Source of the DNA: Chaenocephalus aceratus
Taxonomy: Eukaryota; Chordata; Actinopteri; Perciformes; Channichthyidae
Reading direction: 5' to 3'
Length of the DNA: 64,000 nucleotides
Assembly (NCBI GenBank): GCA_023974075.1
Contig: JAMFTG010000608.1
Coordinates: forward strand, 62,001-126,000
The stretch's first letter is position 1. Each line of letters begins with the position of its first letter. Of this stretch, positions 12,716 to 23,099 are shown one piece after another. The notes beneath the pieces are model-generated. The model worked only from the letters and a program-made list of their open reading frames with translations, ran no database searches and was not told the origin of the DNA. Position numbers and translations under genes: made by a program.

Positions 12716-13866
12716 CTATATAAGGAAATAGTCACGGTCATTTAGGTGTGGAGGACGCTGATGTGGGGCTGACACGTGCTGCCAGTCTGTCCCCATAGTG
12801 CTGACGGGCATGTCCCTCTGCACAGGTCCCTGTGGAGGTAGCGGCACTGGATCCCCTCCCTCAGTTGCCTCCAGCATGTCCCTCTGCACAGGTCCCTGTG
12901 GAGGTAGCGGCACTGGATCCCCTCCCTCAGTTGGCTCCAGGATGTCCCTCTGCACAGGTCCCTGTGGAGGTAGCGGCACTGGATCCTCTCCCTCAGTTGG
13001 CTCCAGGATGTCTCCAGCAGTGAGGCAGATGTTGTGGAGCACTGCACACACTGCTATCACCTTGGGGGAAAAGCTGTGATCCACTTCCAGGGCCTTGAAG
13101 AAGACCCCTCTCCACCATGCCTTTCATCATCCCAAAAGCCCTCTCTACAACCGATCGGGCTCTGGCATGGTGTCGGTTGAAGCGCGCCTCCACTCTACCC
13201 CTCAACGGTTCCCGGTACGGTGTAATGAGGTTAAGAGGCTCCCTCAGGCACGGGTAACCTCCATCCCCCACAATGTAATGGCCAGCTGGTGGGTAACAGC
13301 CCCTCACAAACAGGTGTCGTGGACCGAACCAGGGAAGCCAACAACAATGTCCAGGAATTTGCCAAAGCTGTCACAGATTCCCTGAAGCTGGACAGAGAAG
13401 AACAGTTTCCTGTTCAGGTAATCCTGGGCATGGGGGCTATTGGGGGCCTTGATGCGGATGTGGCATCCATCTATAGCTCCCACACAGTGGCTGAAGGCTG
13501 GGCTGTTGGCAAGGCGATGAAAGCCATTGCCAACTTCAGCACACTGTGCCTGTGTGGGGAAATGGATGACCTTCTCCAACAGACACACATCCTGTGGACA
13601 ATATCGAAAACTGTGGTCTTGGGCACTTCAAAGACCCTGGAGACAACCGAATAGGACAGCCCATGTGCCAGCCAGTAGACCACCAGGAGGACCTCTACAT
13701 GCTGAACCCAGCCATGGGTCTTCTCCCTCCTGAGAAGGGTCATCAGGGCCTCGATGGATTCCCTCGACAGGCGGTAATCAAATCTAAGACCTTTGGACTG
13801 ATCCATATAGATCTGCACCACAGGGACATGGTGGTTTGGGTTGGCGTAGGTGTTGATCCTCTCCTG
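12716..13866 (-). pseudogene. HARBI1-like PIF/Harbinger transposase, frameshifted
   Basis: Read on the minus strand, this segment encodes a DDE_Tnp_4-type transposase in several frames. The order is RLSRESIEALMTLL (helical N-terminal part), SYSVVSRVFEVPKTTV, then GAIDGCHIRI with the first Asp (13469-13471), VGDGGYP with the second Asp (13263-13265) and VVERAFGMMK with the Glu (13143-13145), ending with VCAVLHNICLTAGD. The triad is therefore present. The frame shifts near 13580, 13305 and 13100, so it cannot make protein. A plausible splice acceptor (TACAG) lies at 13867 before ERINTYANPNHH. The C-terminus is extended by three copies of a 66-bp repeat. Known family members act in the nucleus together with the Myb-like partner, which here lies convergently upstream. 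Confidence 0.88.
12800..13012. repeat. 66-bp coding repeat, 3 copies, in transposase C-terminus
   Basis: Three direct copies of a 66-bp unit (22 residues on the minus strand, core DPVPLPPQGPVQRD) follow the last conserved transposase block. The copies differ by a few substitutions. Harbinger transposases normally end near the LHN motif, so this tail is an extension peculiar to this copy or subfamily. Confidence 0.9.
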
Positions 13867-14945
13867 TAGGAGGAGGAGAGGTGTAAATAGTAAAAGGTTG
13901 AAAGACATCAATATTGTGGCTTTCCTTTTTCTTTTTAAAACAATGATGCATATTTGTTGTGTAAGGCAAGCACATGGGAGGAGATAGCCTTCAAGTTTGC
14001 TATAAATAACCAATACTTGAAATATGTTTGTTGGCTAAACCATAAGACAATTTTCTGTAAGAAAGCCCTCAAAGCTAACTTCACCCAGGTACACAGAAAC
14101 ACATATACAGGAACAGTTCCAGCTATACTCTTGATAGCATGTGCAATGTAAGCATGCTCTGTAACCTATCATTGAAACCAGTATCAGAATCCACTTACCC
14201 TTTGTAAACACACTGCCAGCCTCTGCAGTCGTGCTCTGAAACTGTGAGACTGCCCACCTGCTCTTATATAGGACACTAATCGGGTCATTGAGCAACATGC
14301 TGTTCAGCTGGGTGATTCTTGGTTATTCATAGAGTGCAACAGTGTTGGGCCCGTGGTCATTTGATAGTAATATCTTTGGGTAAACAACTATTTTGTCCCA
14401 TAACACATCAATAAGCCAATACAGCTTCAAATGTAATTGAGACTTTTGGCCATATTTTAATTCAACATGTAATAAACTTAAGAATGGTGATATGTACAGC
14501 AATACATGTGTAGGTCTGACACAGTTTCCATCAATTGTGTGTTGCCAGGAGGGTGAGTGTGTGCAACAATTATCAATGTGACAACAATTTTCTTTCACTT
14601 TACTTATTTGTTTTAATTTCGACCTGAATGAACAACATGCTGTTCGCTGTTGCACACGTTCATAAAACAACACAATAACAGCGCTTATTAATGATGCGCT
14701 TATAGTAGTCCGCTTTCGGAAAGTTGTAGTTCAGCAGACGCACATTCATGACGTCCGCTGGCACATCATAAACACGTCGGATAGTGAAAGTGCATTCGGA
14801 TTACCGCAGGCTCTTCTCCTAAGTCTTTTTGAATTCTCCTATCCACTATTCCTTAACCCCGTGACGTTTCACTCAGAGGTCAAGGAATAGACGATAGGGT
14901 TAGAATTTAGGAGCTGATTTTTGGATTATCGGAACGCAACCCAGG
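13867..14945. other. Unassigned; probable Harbinger 5' region
   Basis: No further exon of the transposase could be confirmed. A TATA-like ATATAAGAG occurs on the minus strand near 14263-14271, which would fit a promoter for the transposase. Small frames at 13954-14673 are not supported. The segment ends where LINE sequence starts. Confidence 0.4.
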
Positions 14946-15640
14946 TTTCTCGCTTGAGGCCAGGAAAAGGCTCTGTGACCTTTTGACCTGTGCTGGACTC
15001 TGGTGATCTGATGTATATGAATGCACCTGCCCATTGCCTGGTCAAGTTGGATGCTGCGTATCACAGCGCTCTGAGATGTGTGACTAACTGTAAAGCATTA
15101 ATCCATCACTGTACCCTGTATGCAAGGGCTGGTTTGCCTTCACTAACTGTACGGAGGCTCAGTCACTGGTACATTTTTATATACAAAGCCATGTTAGGGA
15201 AACTTCCATCTTATATCTGCTCCCTGATCTCACGGAGAATTGTAAGTGGCTACTGCCTGAGATCGAATGCTGTGGTTTTATTAAATGTGCCAACTGCTAG
15301 GACTGTCTTAGGGAAGACAGCTTTTAGATGCGCAGCTCCTCTGTCTTGGAACAGTCTGCAAATTAAATGGAAACTGAGCAATCTGGTGCCACTAAATGTT
15401 TTTAAAGCTCGGTTGGATGCTACTAAATCGGAAGCTGTTGGTACCTGCTCATGTGGATAGTTATTGTCAATTGTATTCCCTGTAATGATGCTGTAAGATG
15501 TCCTTTTTGTTGTTCTGTTTATGTTTTTATGTTTCATGTGGAACCTACTTGAGCAGGTCTCCCTTGAAAAGGAGATCAATGATCTCAATGGGACACACCT
15601 GGGTAAATAAAGGTTTGAAATGAAATGAAAATATTTCATT
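14946..15640 (+). pseudogene. CR1/L2-type LINE 3' end (C-terminal domain and 3' tail)
   Basis: The frame 14990-15460 encodes the region after the reverse transcriptase in fish CR1/L2-like LINEs: YHSALRCVTN, LPSLTVRRLSHW and CAAPLSWNSLQ are typical blocks. It is preceded by LEARKRLCDLL in another frame, so there is a break near 14995. The protein stops at about 15460 and is followed by a short 3' UTR with AAAGGAGATCAATGATCTC and a (GAAAT)n tail near 15616-15630, matching the short tandem tails on which this clade primes. The 5' part is missing (5' truncation), as usual for LINE copies. Confidence 0.85.
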
Positions 15641-15835
15641 TTTACTTAGGATCCCGGGTCTAGTCTCGAAAACGGTAGATGTAAGCATTATTTACGGTGA
15701 CTGTTGCAAAAACCAAGCAGCTCATAAACATCACATCAAAAACGTTTAATAAAAATAAGAAGTTTTTTTTATATATATATATATTAATATATATTAATTT
15801 AATTAATTAAATTATTAATTAATTAATATATATAT

Positions 15836-16523
15836 TAGTGCTGTCAAAAATTATCGCATTAACGGCGGTAATTCTTTTTTTGAATTAATTGCGTTAAAAT
15901 ATTTAACGCATTTAACGCATGTGCAGAATGGCCCTCCCCATACGTGCCACCAGTGGCAGCGCCAGGGTATGGCTGGGGTAGGCTACACCCATACCAAGAA
16001 ATGGCTATCCCCACCATGAAAAATGATGTTAAAGTAAGCAAAATAAAGTCTGCCAACTCGCGGAGTAAATTGCACAGACAGCAGTTAGTAAGATTGATTT
16101 CAGTAGCCACGGTTTTGAAAACTTTTGTCACGTAGTGATCGTCTTCTCAATAGAACATCTTTGATAACGGCGTGGTGTTGTTGCAGGAAGTCCCGACGGA
16201 GAATACTTGTGCTGTAGTACAGGGGTGCACATAACTGGTACGCAGGTTATGTGCGTAATCTGAAATGCGTACCGTCACTTGTGTCACAAAGCGCATTTGC
16301 GTACCGACGTACTTGTGAAGCTTTTCCAGAAGGCGGTTCGATCACCGGACGACAGAGTCGGTCTCCGTGTGCACAGACAGGGCTGCTGTTAACGTCGGTC
16401 TGTACAACGGAACTGTGCCAAAACTACGTCAACCGGCTGCGGAGGGAGACTCCCCCCTTCACTGGAGAACTGCGCTAAAACAGCTGATCACAACGTTCAC
16501 ACTCTGTGGTCACGAAGTACTCC
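15836..16523 (+). mobile_element. hAT-type non-autonomous element, copy A (3' incomplete)
   Basis: It starts with TAGTGCTGTCAAAAATTATC, a hAT-like terminal repeat, and contains ATTAACGGCGG and TTAACGCATTTAACGCATG. The whole segment matches, in inverted orientation, the element at 44389-47340, from which it lacks only the 2-kb nested insertion. Similarity ends at about 16523, where a palindrome replaces the rest. The frames 15944-16135, 16251-16478 and 16367-16621 are not genes. The uninterrupted ATGTTAAAGTAAGC at about 16026 is the empty site for the insertion in the other copy. Confidence 0.85.
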
Positions 16524-16614
16524 ACTATACTACGTCATCGAGTGGCGCCGAAGGACTGTTTAAATGCATGTTAAATGCCCAGCATTCGGCGCTACTCGAT
16601 GACGTAGTATACTT
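16524..16614. repeat. Palindrome with TACTACGTCATCGAGT arms
   Basis: TATACTACGTCATCGAGT and GCGCCGAA are repeated in inverted orientation (GCGCTACTCGATGACG) about 30 bases later, with one mismatch in about 27. The loop contains TTTAAATGCATG. It sits exactly where the hAT copy A loses similarity to its partner, so it is probably a small inserted foldback element. Confidence 0.8.
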
Positions 16615-16694
16615 GAAATAGTGGCTCTGCAGCAGGTATACTCGACATTGAGAAACGGCTAAAGCCTGTGGGACAGCGATCAGTCGGGAGGCTC

Positions 16695-17087
16695 TGTTAT
16701 GTGAACAACGCCTCTCGCTACGTGCTCTTCGATTGTGTGGTTCGTAATTGGTGTAGTATTGATTTGATTAGGATAATATTACGTTGACTGTGGTCATTCA
16801 GTTTAGCTGTGTTTTCCCACAGCCTCCTTTTCCTTAGTCTGTACCGCTTTGATAGTGAGGGTTGTTTTGTTGTTATTTTGGTTATCTTTGGTATGTAATT
16901 AGGTTCCCTTTCTAGAGTCCTCCCTTTGTTTGGTTGCTCAGTTTAACCTGCGCCCTTGTGGCCTTTTTGTTTGTTCCAGGCCGCTTGCCTGCCATTTTGT
17001 TAACCTGCTATTTAATAAACTCTTTATAATTATTACCATTTCCAACTGTGTGTGTTGCTTTCCTCATCCCCTAGTGGGGACGTAACA
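16695..17087 (+). mobile_element. LTR-like segment (possible solo LTR)
   Basis: It runs from TGTTATGTGAAC to CGTAACA, contains an AATAAA signal (about 17012) followed by a GT-rich stretch, and ends CTAGTGGGGACGTAACA, similar in layout to 26232-26689. Both are preceded by TCGGGAGGCTCTGT. These are features of Gypsy-type LTRs in fish. No clear 5-bp target duplication and no internal coding region are visible, so the call is tentative. Confidence 0.4.
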
Positions 17088-17149
17088 GGACATGTAAGGA
17101 AAGAACTGAGAGGAAGATGATATCTTGCAGGAGATTGAAATGTCAGGTA

Positions 17150-17885
17150 TGATATACTTTATAAAACGGACAAGTTAAATCAAGCAATCTGATTGGTTCT
17201 TAGCCGTGATATACTGAGCGTATACCACGGGTCGAATTGTAAGTTACTTTTTCACAACAAGTCAGTATCCCTCCGCGTCAGAGTAAAACAGTATACCGTT
17301 GGCTGAAAAGCAAACTGCAGTTTGCTTTTTTACATTAACTTTGAATAATACACGGGACGGGAGAAACGGATCCTCTCTCTCTCTCTCGGGCTTCAGGTGA
17401 TCATGCAGAGCTGCGTGTCTCGGTCTGACTCAGCAGCTGATCTGATCTCTCTCTCTCGTCCGGTTACACTTCACTCGCGTTTATGTCCATATCGCTCAGA
17501 TCCAGCTCTCCTGATCGGCCTTTATAGAGAGCCCCGATCAAACTATTAAGAGTGGATATCGGCCGATCGATCGGAGCCCTCCCTAATTATTACCAGACAT
17601 TTTGACCGGCAGGTTTTGAATTTACCGGTTTTTAATAAATTTTACCAGCTAAAAACCGGTAATTACCGGCTAACGGAAACCCTGATTCAGTTGCCAGTTA
17701 CTTTGTCTTTAGGGCAGGGATATCTAGATACTTTCCAAGGTTTGACATCAGGAATTGTGCTACTTTTAAAGCAAGCAACGATGTTTTCAAATCTGTAATC
17801 AAAGAGGTCCGCAAAAACACTATTGGCCAATCAGATTGCTTGATTTGACTTGTCAGTTTTATAAATATATTTACATTTCTTCTGT
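17150..17885. mobile_element. MITE with ~50-bp terminal inverted repeats
   Basis: The left arm (about 17153-17205) includes AAATCAAGCAATCTGATTGG. The right arm (about 17822-17880) is its inverted copy (CCAATCAGATTGCTTGATTT) and continues outward as TGTCAGTTTTATAAA. The interior has ACCGGTAATTACCGGCTAACGG-like motifs, a CTCTCTCT stretch near 17373 and no gene. The small frames at 17616-17895 are not supported. Confidence 0.75.
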
Positions 17886-18103
17886 TACGGAACAAACTTA
17901 CAAAGCATAAGATGGAAACATTTAAGATTAACTTCGACCTCCGGGGGGTCTTACTATGGAGGAGTGGATTGAGGACGACATTGCAGAGCTACGTGAAGAG
18001 CAGGTAGACCAACTGGAAAAGTACCACCATTCAAAAGCTTTCTGATGCGGGTCTTGAAACAAAGCAGAGAAATTATGGCCGTTAGTGGCCACAGGTGCGA
18101 AAA
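17886..18103. other. Unassigned spacer
   Basis: Short segment between two mobile elements. No coding evidence is visible. Confidence 0.4.
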
Positions 18104-19207
18104 CCCTCTGCTCTGGCTCCCTTCAGCTTAGACAAAAATAAGAAGGAAATAAAATAAAAGTATTTGTAGGACTATTTATATTTTGTTGCATGGTTGAAAA
18201 TGTTTCGTATCTTGTATTTTGAGGTGATACTGTGACACATAAATAAAAAACAAAACGGTTTTAATTAGGTCAACTAAAATATGCGTCACATCCTGCTACG
18301 GTCCCGCGCGGAGCGCCTTTTTTTGGAGGCGATACCTAACCCCCGGCTCGATGAGCGAACTATGGATAAATCAAAGAAAAGTACCGGAGGAACACAGGAT
18401 TTAATTCTGCGTGGACAGAGTTATCTGCTTTCACAGCAGACGATGCTGGTTTACCGGTATGTTTTGATATGTAGAGAGACGTTGTCAACGGTGGTGCAGC
18501 CTTACGTATCGAGGAACAACACGGGAGAGGAAGCCAGCTGACGATCTTCAGTCATCATTCAATGGGGTATGTAATTTATTTCAGAAAACACTTGTTGATA
18601 TATTCCATGGAATGCTCTTAACGTCCCGATAGCAATGAATATATTAAATGCTTTGACAATAAATACATACAAAAATTAATCTGTGGAAGCCGTTCTGTGC
18701 ACAAATTTATCTCGTGCGCTCATTGGTCATGTGTGCGTTCGTGTGTGTTGGAGGAGGGGCTCTGTGAGGAAGTCTGAAGGAAGAGGCATATTTGTTCCGG
18801 TTGTGTATTTTCAAATTCTAGCGCACTCGAGCTGGTTTCTCCATTCTTACCTTTAACTCTTTTTAGGGTGCAGCTATATGTTTTATTTATTTCAAAGTGG
18901 GCCCATTTTAATAATATTTGTTTTCCCTTCAAATGTGCAGAGGACTCCCCAAGTGCTGTGTTTAATTTATTTTAAAGTAGGCCTGTGTATTATTTTTGAT
19001 TCTCCTTATAAGAGTTCTTTGTTTCTTATTAGAGGTTAACAGTTTTATATCATGTAATAAATAGCCTAATAAATGCAAAAAAACTGTAGTTTTTGTCTGA
19101 TATAACAATAAAAAACTATGAAATATGTTTTGCGGCTCCAGACAAACATTTTTTTTTGGAAAAAAGGAGCAAAATGGCTCTTTTGGTCAAAAGGTTGCAG
19201 ACCCCTG
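18104..19207 (+). mobile_element. hAT-like element, copy 1 (left end missing)
   Basis: This shares long colinear similarity with 20757-21550: GGCTCCCTT..AGCTTAGACA at the left, the LRGQSYLLSQQTMLVYRY-coding stretch in the middle, and TTTTGCGGCT...GGTTGCAGACCCCTG at the right. The right end resembles hAT terminal repeats of the CAGGGGTC type, followed by GCCTAGAA as possible half of an 8-bp target duplication. A matching left terminus is not visible. It differs from copy 2 by a nested MITE (18563-18852). The frame 18281-18541 is shared with copy 2 but is not a recognised protein. Confidence 0.7.
18563..18852 (-). mobile_element. TTAA-type MITE nested in hAT-like copy 1
   Basis: This is an inverted, diverged copy of 62265-62640 (shared blocks include TTCCATGGAATGCTCTTAAC and TTTGAAAATACACA-type sequence in reverse). 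It is absent from the otherwise colinear copy at 21200, where TCATTCAATCAG runs straight into CTCTTTAGGGTGCAG. The right boundary reads TTACCT|TTAA. Confidence 0.75.
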
Positions 19208-19506
19208 GCCTAGAACAACCTCAACCTATACAAGTGACCTCGTAAGCCATGCTACTGATGCTGGACAGTTTTTCAGTGGCTGCACAATAAACGGCAACAA
19301 ACAAATGAATGTAAATAAACAGCCACATAATGGATCAACGCTCTCTGTCTAATATGTTCGCGAGCTGTTAGTGTTGTTGCATAGCAACCACCTCACACTA
19401 TGTTTCGTGCTATTTTATTTTGAACATCATTATTTACTAATAAAAACTATTTAAATTAGAGTGTGTCCTTTTCTTTCATATTGCCACACTTGGTAACCGT
19501 TTTATA
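19208..19506. other. Unassigned spacer
   Basis: AT-rich spacer without recognisable coding or repeat structure. Confidence 0.4.
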
Positions 19507-19658
19507 AAAGCAATAGCTCACGACAGGCCGTGATATATGCTCATTATATCACAGCAAAGGGGGTTGTCGACCCTCCACTTCGCGTCGGGCCGAACCACGC
19601 CCCTTAGCTGTGATATAATGAGCATATACCACGGCCTGTCGTGAGCTATTGCTTAGTA
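19507..19658. mobile_element. Near-perfect palindromic MITE
   Basis: The left arm AGCAATAGCTCACGACAGG continues as CCGTGATATATGCTC and ATTATATCACAGC. The right arm is its reverse complement over about 55 bp with two or three mismatches (ending CCTGTCGTGAGCTATTGCT). The central part of about 40 bp is GC-richer. The whole would fold into one long hairpin. There is no coding capacity. Confidence 0.92.
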
Positions 19659-20756
19659 TACTGTAGAATGCAGTACCCATATGAATGAATGCTTTACTGA
19701 TTTTAATGTGCTGAGCACATACCTAATAAATGTTCTTGGATATTTTTTAAAACGAGTTTAAACTGCTTTTCGTTAATTTGTGTTTAAAATATACATCTAT
19801 CACAGATGGGGAGACAAGGAGCCTCTTGCAGTGCCACACGTGCTCCAGTGGATGACGGGTCCACATCCCCATCCTCTCTGATGTAAAGAGACATTTCAAA
19901 ATAACACGCACATTTGACCATGACTGCAGGGAGCGGCTAGGAGTGCGTGCACTCAGCAGCACTTACACTGACTTTAGAAGAACCATGGGTGAGGCAGTGA
20001 GATATGGTGGTGGATTCCACAGAGTTTAGAACAACTGGCTCTACTCTAAGGCTGAGTGTAAAATTGTTTAAAGATATTGTTAATGGCTGATTGATGAAGT
20101 CATGCTTTATTAGTTGGAAAAGCATACATTGTGTTTTAACAAAACATCAGACAAGCAAAAAGGCACATACGGAGCAGTTTAGGAGCAATCGTCGGCGTTG
20201 GGCTCTGTGTATTCTCAATAGATATCTGTTAACCAAGGTTGTTGTAATCAGCTAATGTGTCAGTTTATAAGTTCACGTTCAAATGTCATTGTACACACTG
20301 TGCAAGAATCGTGTGTACAAGTCACGGCCATGTGACTGAGAATGTTCCAGAGGATCAACAGTTCTCTGAAGTTCTTCTAGGTCTTCGTCATCCAGGGGGC
20401 ACACAACTCACGAACCACAACGGCCCCGTTCCAGTCTTCTTGCAGACGGTACTCTCCTAGTCGATGCCTGGGTCTTGAAGTTCCTCAGGATCCAGGAAAA
20501 CAATTAAAATAAGTTTAGTACATGAAGTATTTTCATACACTTATGTAACGTGTGCTTTTTTTAAATAAACACAAATAATGTTACATAAAGGTGATTTTGT
20601 TTACTCAAAATGGTATTATTCTAGAAATTCAAACTACTAGTTATTGAACAGATTGCTATTGCCAATAATGATATACATCTGCCAGATATGCCTCTCATCA
20701 CTCAATGCAACATAACTGTAAGGTTTGTAGATGGAAACAATTTAACTACTCTTTAA
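19659..20756. other. Unassigned DNA between mobile elements
   Basis: Small frames (19747-19962 and 19937-20125 on minus, 20257-20460 on plus) carry no recognised domain. The GC-richer block 20330-20480 could be an old coding remnant on the minus strand (a short RLGEYRLQEDWNGAVVV-like peptide) but I cannot assign it. Confidence 0.35.
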
Positions 20757-21550
20757 GCCCTCTGCGCTGGCTCCCTTGAGCTTAGACATAAATAAGAAGG
20801 AAATTAAAGTATTTGTAGGACTATTTAAATGTTGGTGCACGGTTGAAAATGTTTCGTATCTTGTATTTTGAGGTGATACTGTGACACATACATAAAAAAC
20901 AAAAGGGTTTTTAATTAAGTCAACTCAAATATGCGTCACATCCTGCTGCGGTCCAGCTCCTTTCCCTGCAGGCGAATAACCTGACCCCCGGCTCGATGAG
21001 CGAACTATGGATACATCAAAGAAATGAAAGTATCAGAGGAACACAGGGTTTAATTCTGCGTGGACAGAGTTATCTGCTTTCACAGCAAACGATGCTGGTT
21101 TACCGGTATGTTGATATGTGGAGAGAAGTCGTCAAAGGTGCTGCAGCTTTACGTATCGAAGAACAACACGGAGAGAAAGACAGCTGACGATCTTCAGTCA
21201 TCATTCAATCAGTTTACTCTTTAGGGTGCAGCTATATGTTTTATTTATTTCAAAGTGGGTCCATTTTAATTGTATTTTTTTTTTTTTTCAAATGTGCAGA
21301 GGACTCCAAGTGCTGTGTGATTTATTTTAAAGTAGGCCTGTGTATTTTTTTGTATTCTCCTTATAAGCGTTCTTTGTTTCTTATTAGAGGTTAACAGTTT
21401 TATAAATAATAAATGCAAACAACTGTAGTTTTTGTCTATGATATAACAATATATACAACTTTATAAGCTATCAAATGTGTTTTGCGGCTTCAGACAACAT
21501 AGAAAAGGTGGCACAATGGCTCTTTTGGTCAAAAAGGTTGCAGACCCCTG
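20757..21550 (+). mobile_element. hAT-like element, copy 2 (left end missing)
   Basis: It is colinear with copy 1 (18104-19207) but lacks the nested MITE. It ends GGTTGCAGACCCCTG, followed by GTCTAGAT, which resembles the 8-bp target preference of hAT elements. Its right end abuts the last exon of the integrase-like relic, suggesting insertion into that sequence. The frames at 20996-21330 are shared repeats and not genes. Confidence 0.7.
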
Positions 21551-22250
21551 GTCTAGATCTTGTAGATGTCCCGTACACCACATCTGTTCAGGAGTGAGAC
21601 CTCCCTCTGTCCTTAGAGGATGATTATTCCATCCTTGGATCAAGGTCTGCTCGAAGTCGAGGGACAAAGATGTAGTGCACACCAAAGAGGTGAACCACAT
21701 CAGAGAAGAACATCATGTACTTGCTGCTGACTGCAACCCAGACGTCACGCCAAAGTCGCTCTATCCTAGAATTACATTTTAATTGATTTACTTGGATTTA
21801 TACAGCTATTTGTGCTTTCATTGAACAACCAAACTGCTACAGTTACTAATAATTATACAGTCAAAATGTCAAGACATAAAAACTAACCTCTGATTGTGGA
21901 CACTCTTTCCAGAGATAAAGCTGGCTCTTCCTGTGCCCCGTGTGGCAAACATGTATTGTGCGATGTCCACGTTTTCGACCCCCTGATCCGCCCTTACCCT
22001 AAGATCAAAATACATTTGAATAATTAATAATTAATTTAACAAGGTTTACTTTGACTTCAGTAGATGAAATGAAAGATCTTGTTGCTAGTTAATTAGTGTA
22101 ATAAATAAAAAAATAAAACATGTAAAAAAACATCCACTTTTTGTTTTGTCGGGGCAAAATACCTTGATGCCCATGAAGCTGGGTTGATCCCAGGAAGAAT
22201 GAGTATGCAGTTGATGCTCTGTTATTTGTTGCAGCATCCAAGTACATGAT
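21551..22250 (-). pseudogene. Integrase-core-like gene relic, three exons
   Basis: Three minus-strand exons with GT-AG boundaries can be read. Exon 22250-22163 encodes MYLDAATNNRASTAYSFF. Exon 21998-21888 encodes [20 protein letters not shown] and [17 protein letters not shown]. Exon 21765-21551 encodes IERLWRDVW...VHLFGVHYIFVPRL and, after a frame change, GWNNHPLRTEGGLTPEQMW. This pattern matches the family of fish proteins with a retroviral-type integrase core (RNase H fold, DDE) that I know only as uncharacterised integrase-core proteins. The Asp in RADQG and the downstream Glu in RIERLW are compatible with catalytic positions. A frame mismatch at the first junction and the later frame change show decay. 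hAT copy 2 abuts its 3' end. Confidence 0.7.
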
Positions 22251-22327
22251 CTGCATAGAAACCAGATTAAATAGTTCACATCTGCTTTCAGATATTATTA
22301 GCTTTTTACGTTGTTCTCGCGTCCCAG

Positions 22328-22473
22328 GAGTAGAAGCTCAGTGGAGAATGTTCAGGCATGTCATCACCACCAGCCCGGAGGTAACAGAGTTGTGTGTGAA
22401 GGCCACCTGTGTGTTGCACAACTTCCTCCACAGGAAGAAGATCACGCACACCTATCGCGGAGTCCACGGATGA
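22328..22473 (+). pseudogene. Harbinger-type transposase C-terminal exon fragment
   Basis: After a splice-acceptor-like GTCCCAG, the frame reads EAQWRMFRHVITTSPEVTEL and CVKATCVLHNFLHRKK, then TYRGVHG and a stop at 22471-22473. The ending VKATCVLHNFL matches the C-terminus of PIF/Harbinger DDE transposases. No catalytic part is preserved nearby, so it is a fragment. Confidence 0.7.
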
Positions 22474-22935
22474 AGCTCCAGCTACTCCAACCCTGCGTGA
22501 TGCACCGAGCTGCGACTGTATACGGAGACGATAGGTTGGGACGTGTCACGTGTGCACCGATGTAGCTACCACTCGCTTACACGCTAACCCAAGCCTTAAC
22601 ATTCATTACGTAGCTGATTAACATCATAAACACATAAATAAAGTACTCGAATTTCACTTACCGCAAAACCGCATTCATGCACCGTCTGTTTTAACCGCAG
22701 AGCGAGTCACAATAGTCCGATATATAAGCATGAAGAACAAACGGACCCCTAGATTCCACCGGGTCCGTCTGCAGCGCGTTACGGCTGCGCCGCGGCGTCC
22801 GCTGGGATCGCGGCCACTCTAGTCAATGGGTGCTATTCCACCAGACGCACCGCGTTACGGCTCAGAAGCGTCTTGCCGCTGGGCTCCGCTCGAAATAAGA
22901 TTGAAGTCTATTTTTCTACGCGACGCAGCCGTAAG
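22474..22935 (+). mobile_element. Harbinger-type 3' terminal region
   Basis: A GC-rich block contains repeated GCGTTACGGCT motifs (about 22775 and 22851), and GGGTGCTATTCCACCAGACGC at 22827. This type of sequence ends fish Harbinger elements and follows the transposase C-terminal exon. The exact end and target duplication could not be set. Confidence 0.45.
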
Positions 22936-23099
22936 GTAATGTCGGGCAGGCAGGAAGTGGAACGTTCAGAGCATATATATATACACACACACACTAATTT
23001 TGCAGAACCTATCCCTCCGTAGTCTTTCAAGTAGGAGGAGAAATGCCAGCGGTGTCCTCCGGTTTACAGGCACTGTGTAAATTATATATATAGAATAAT

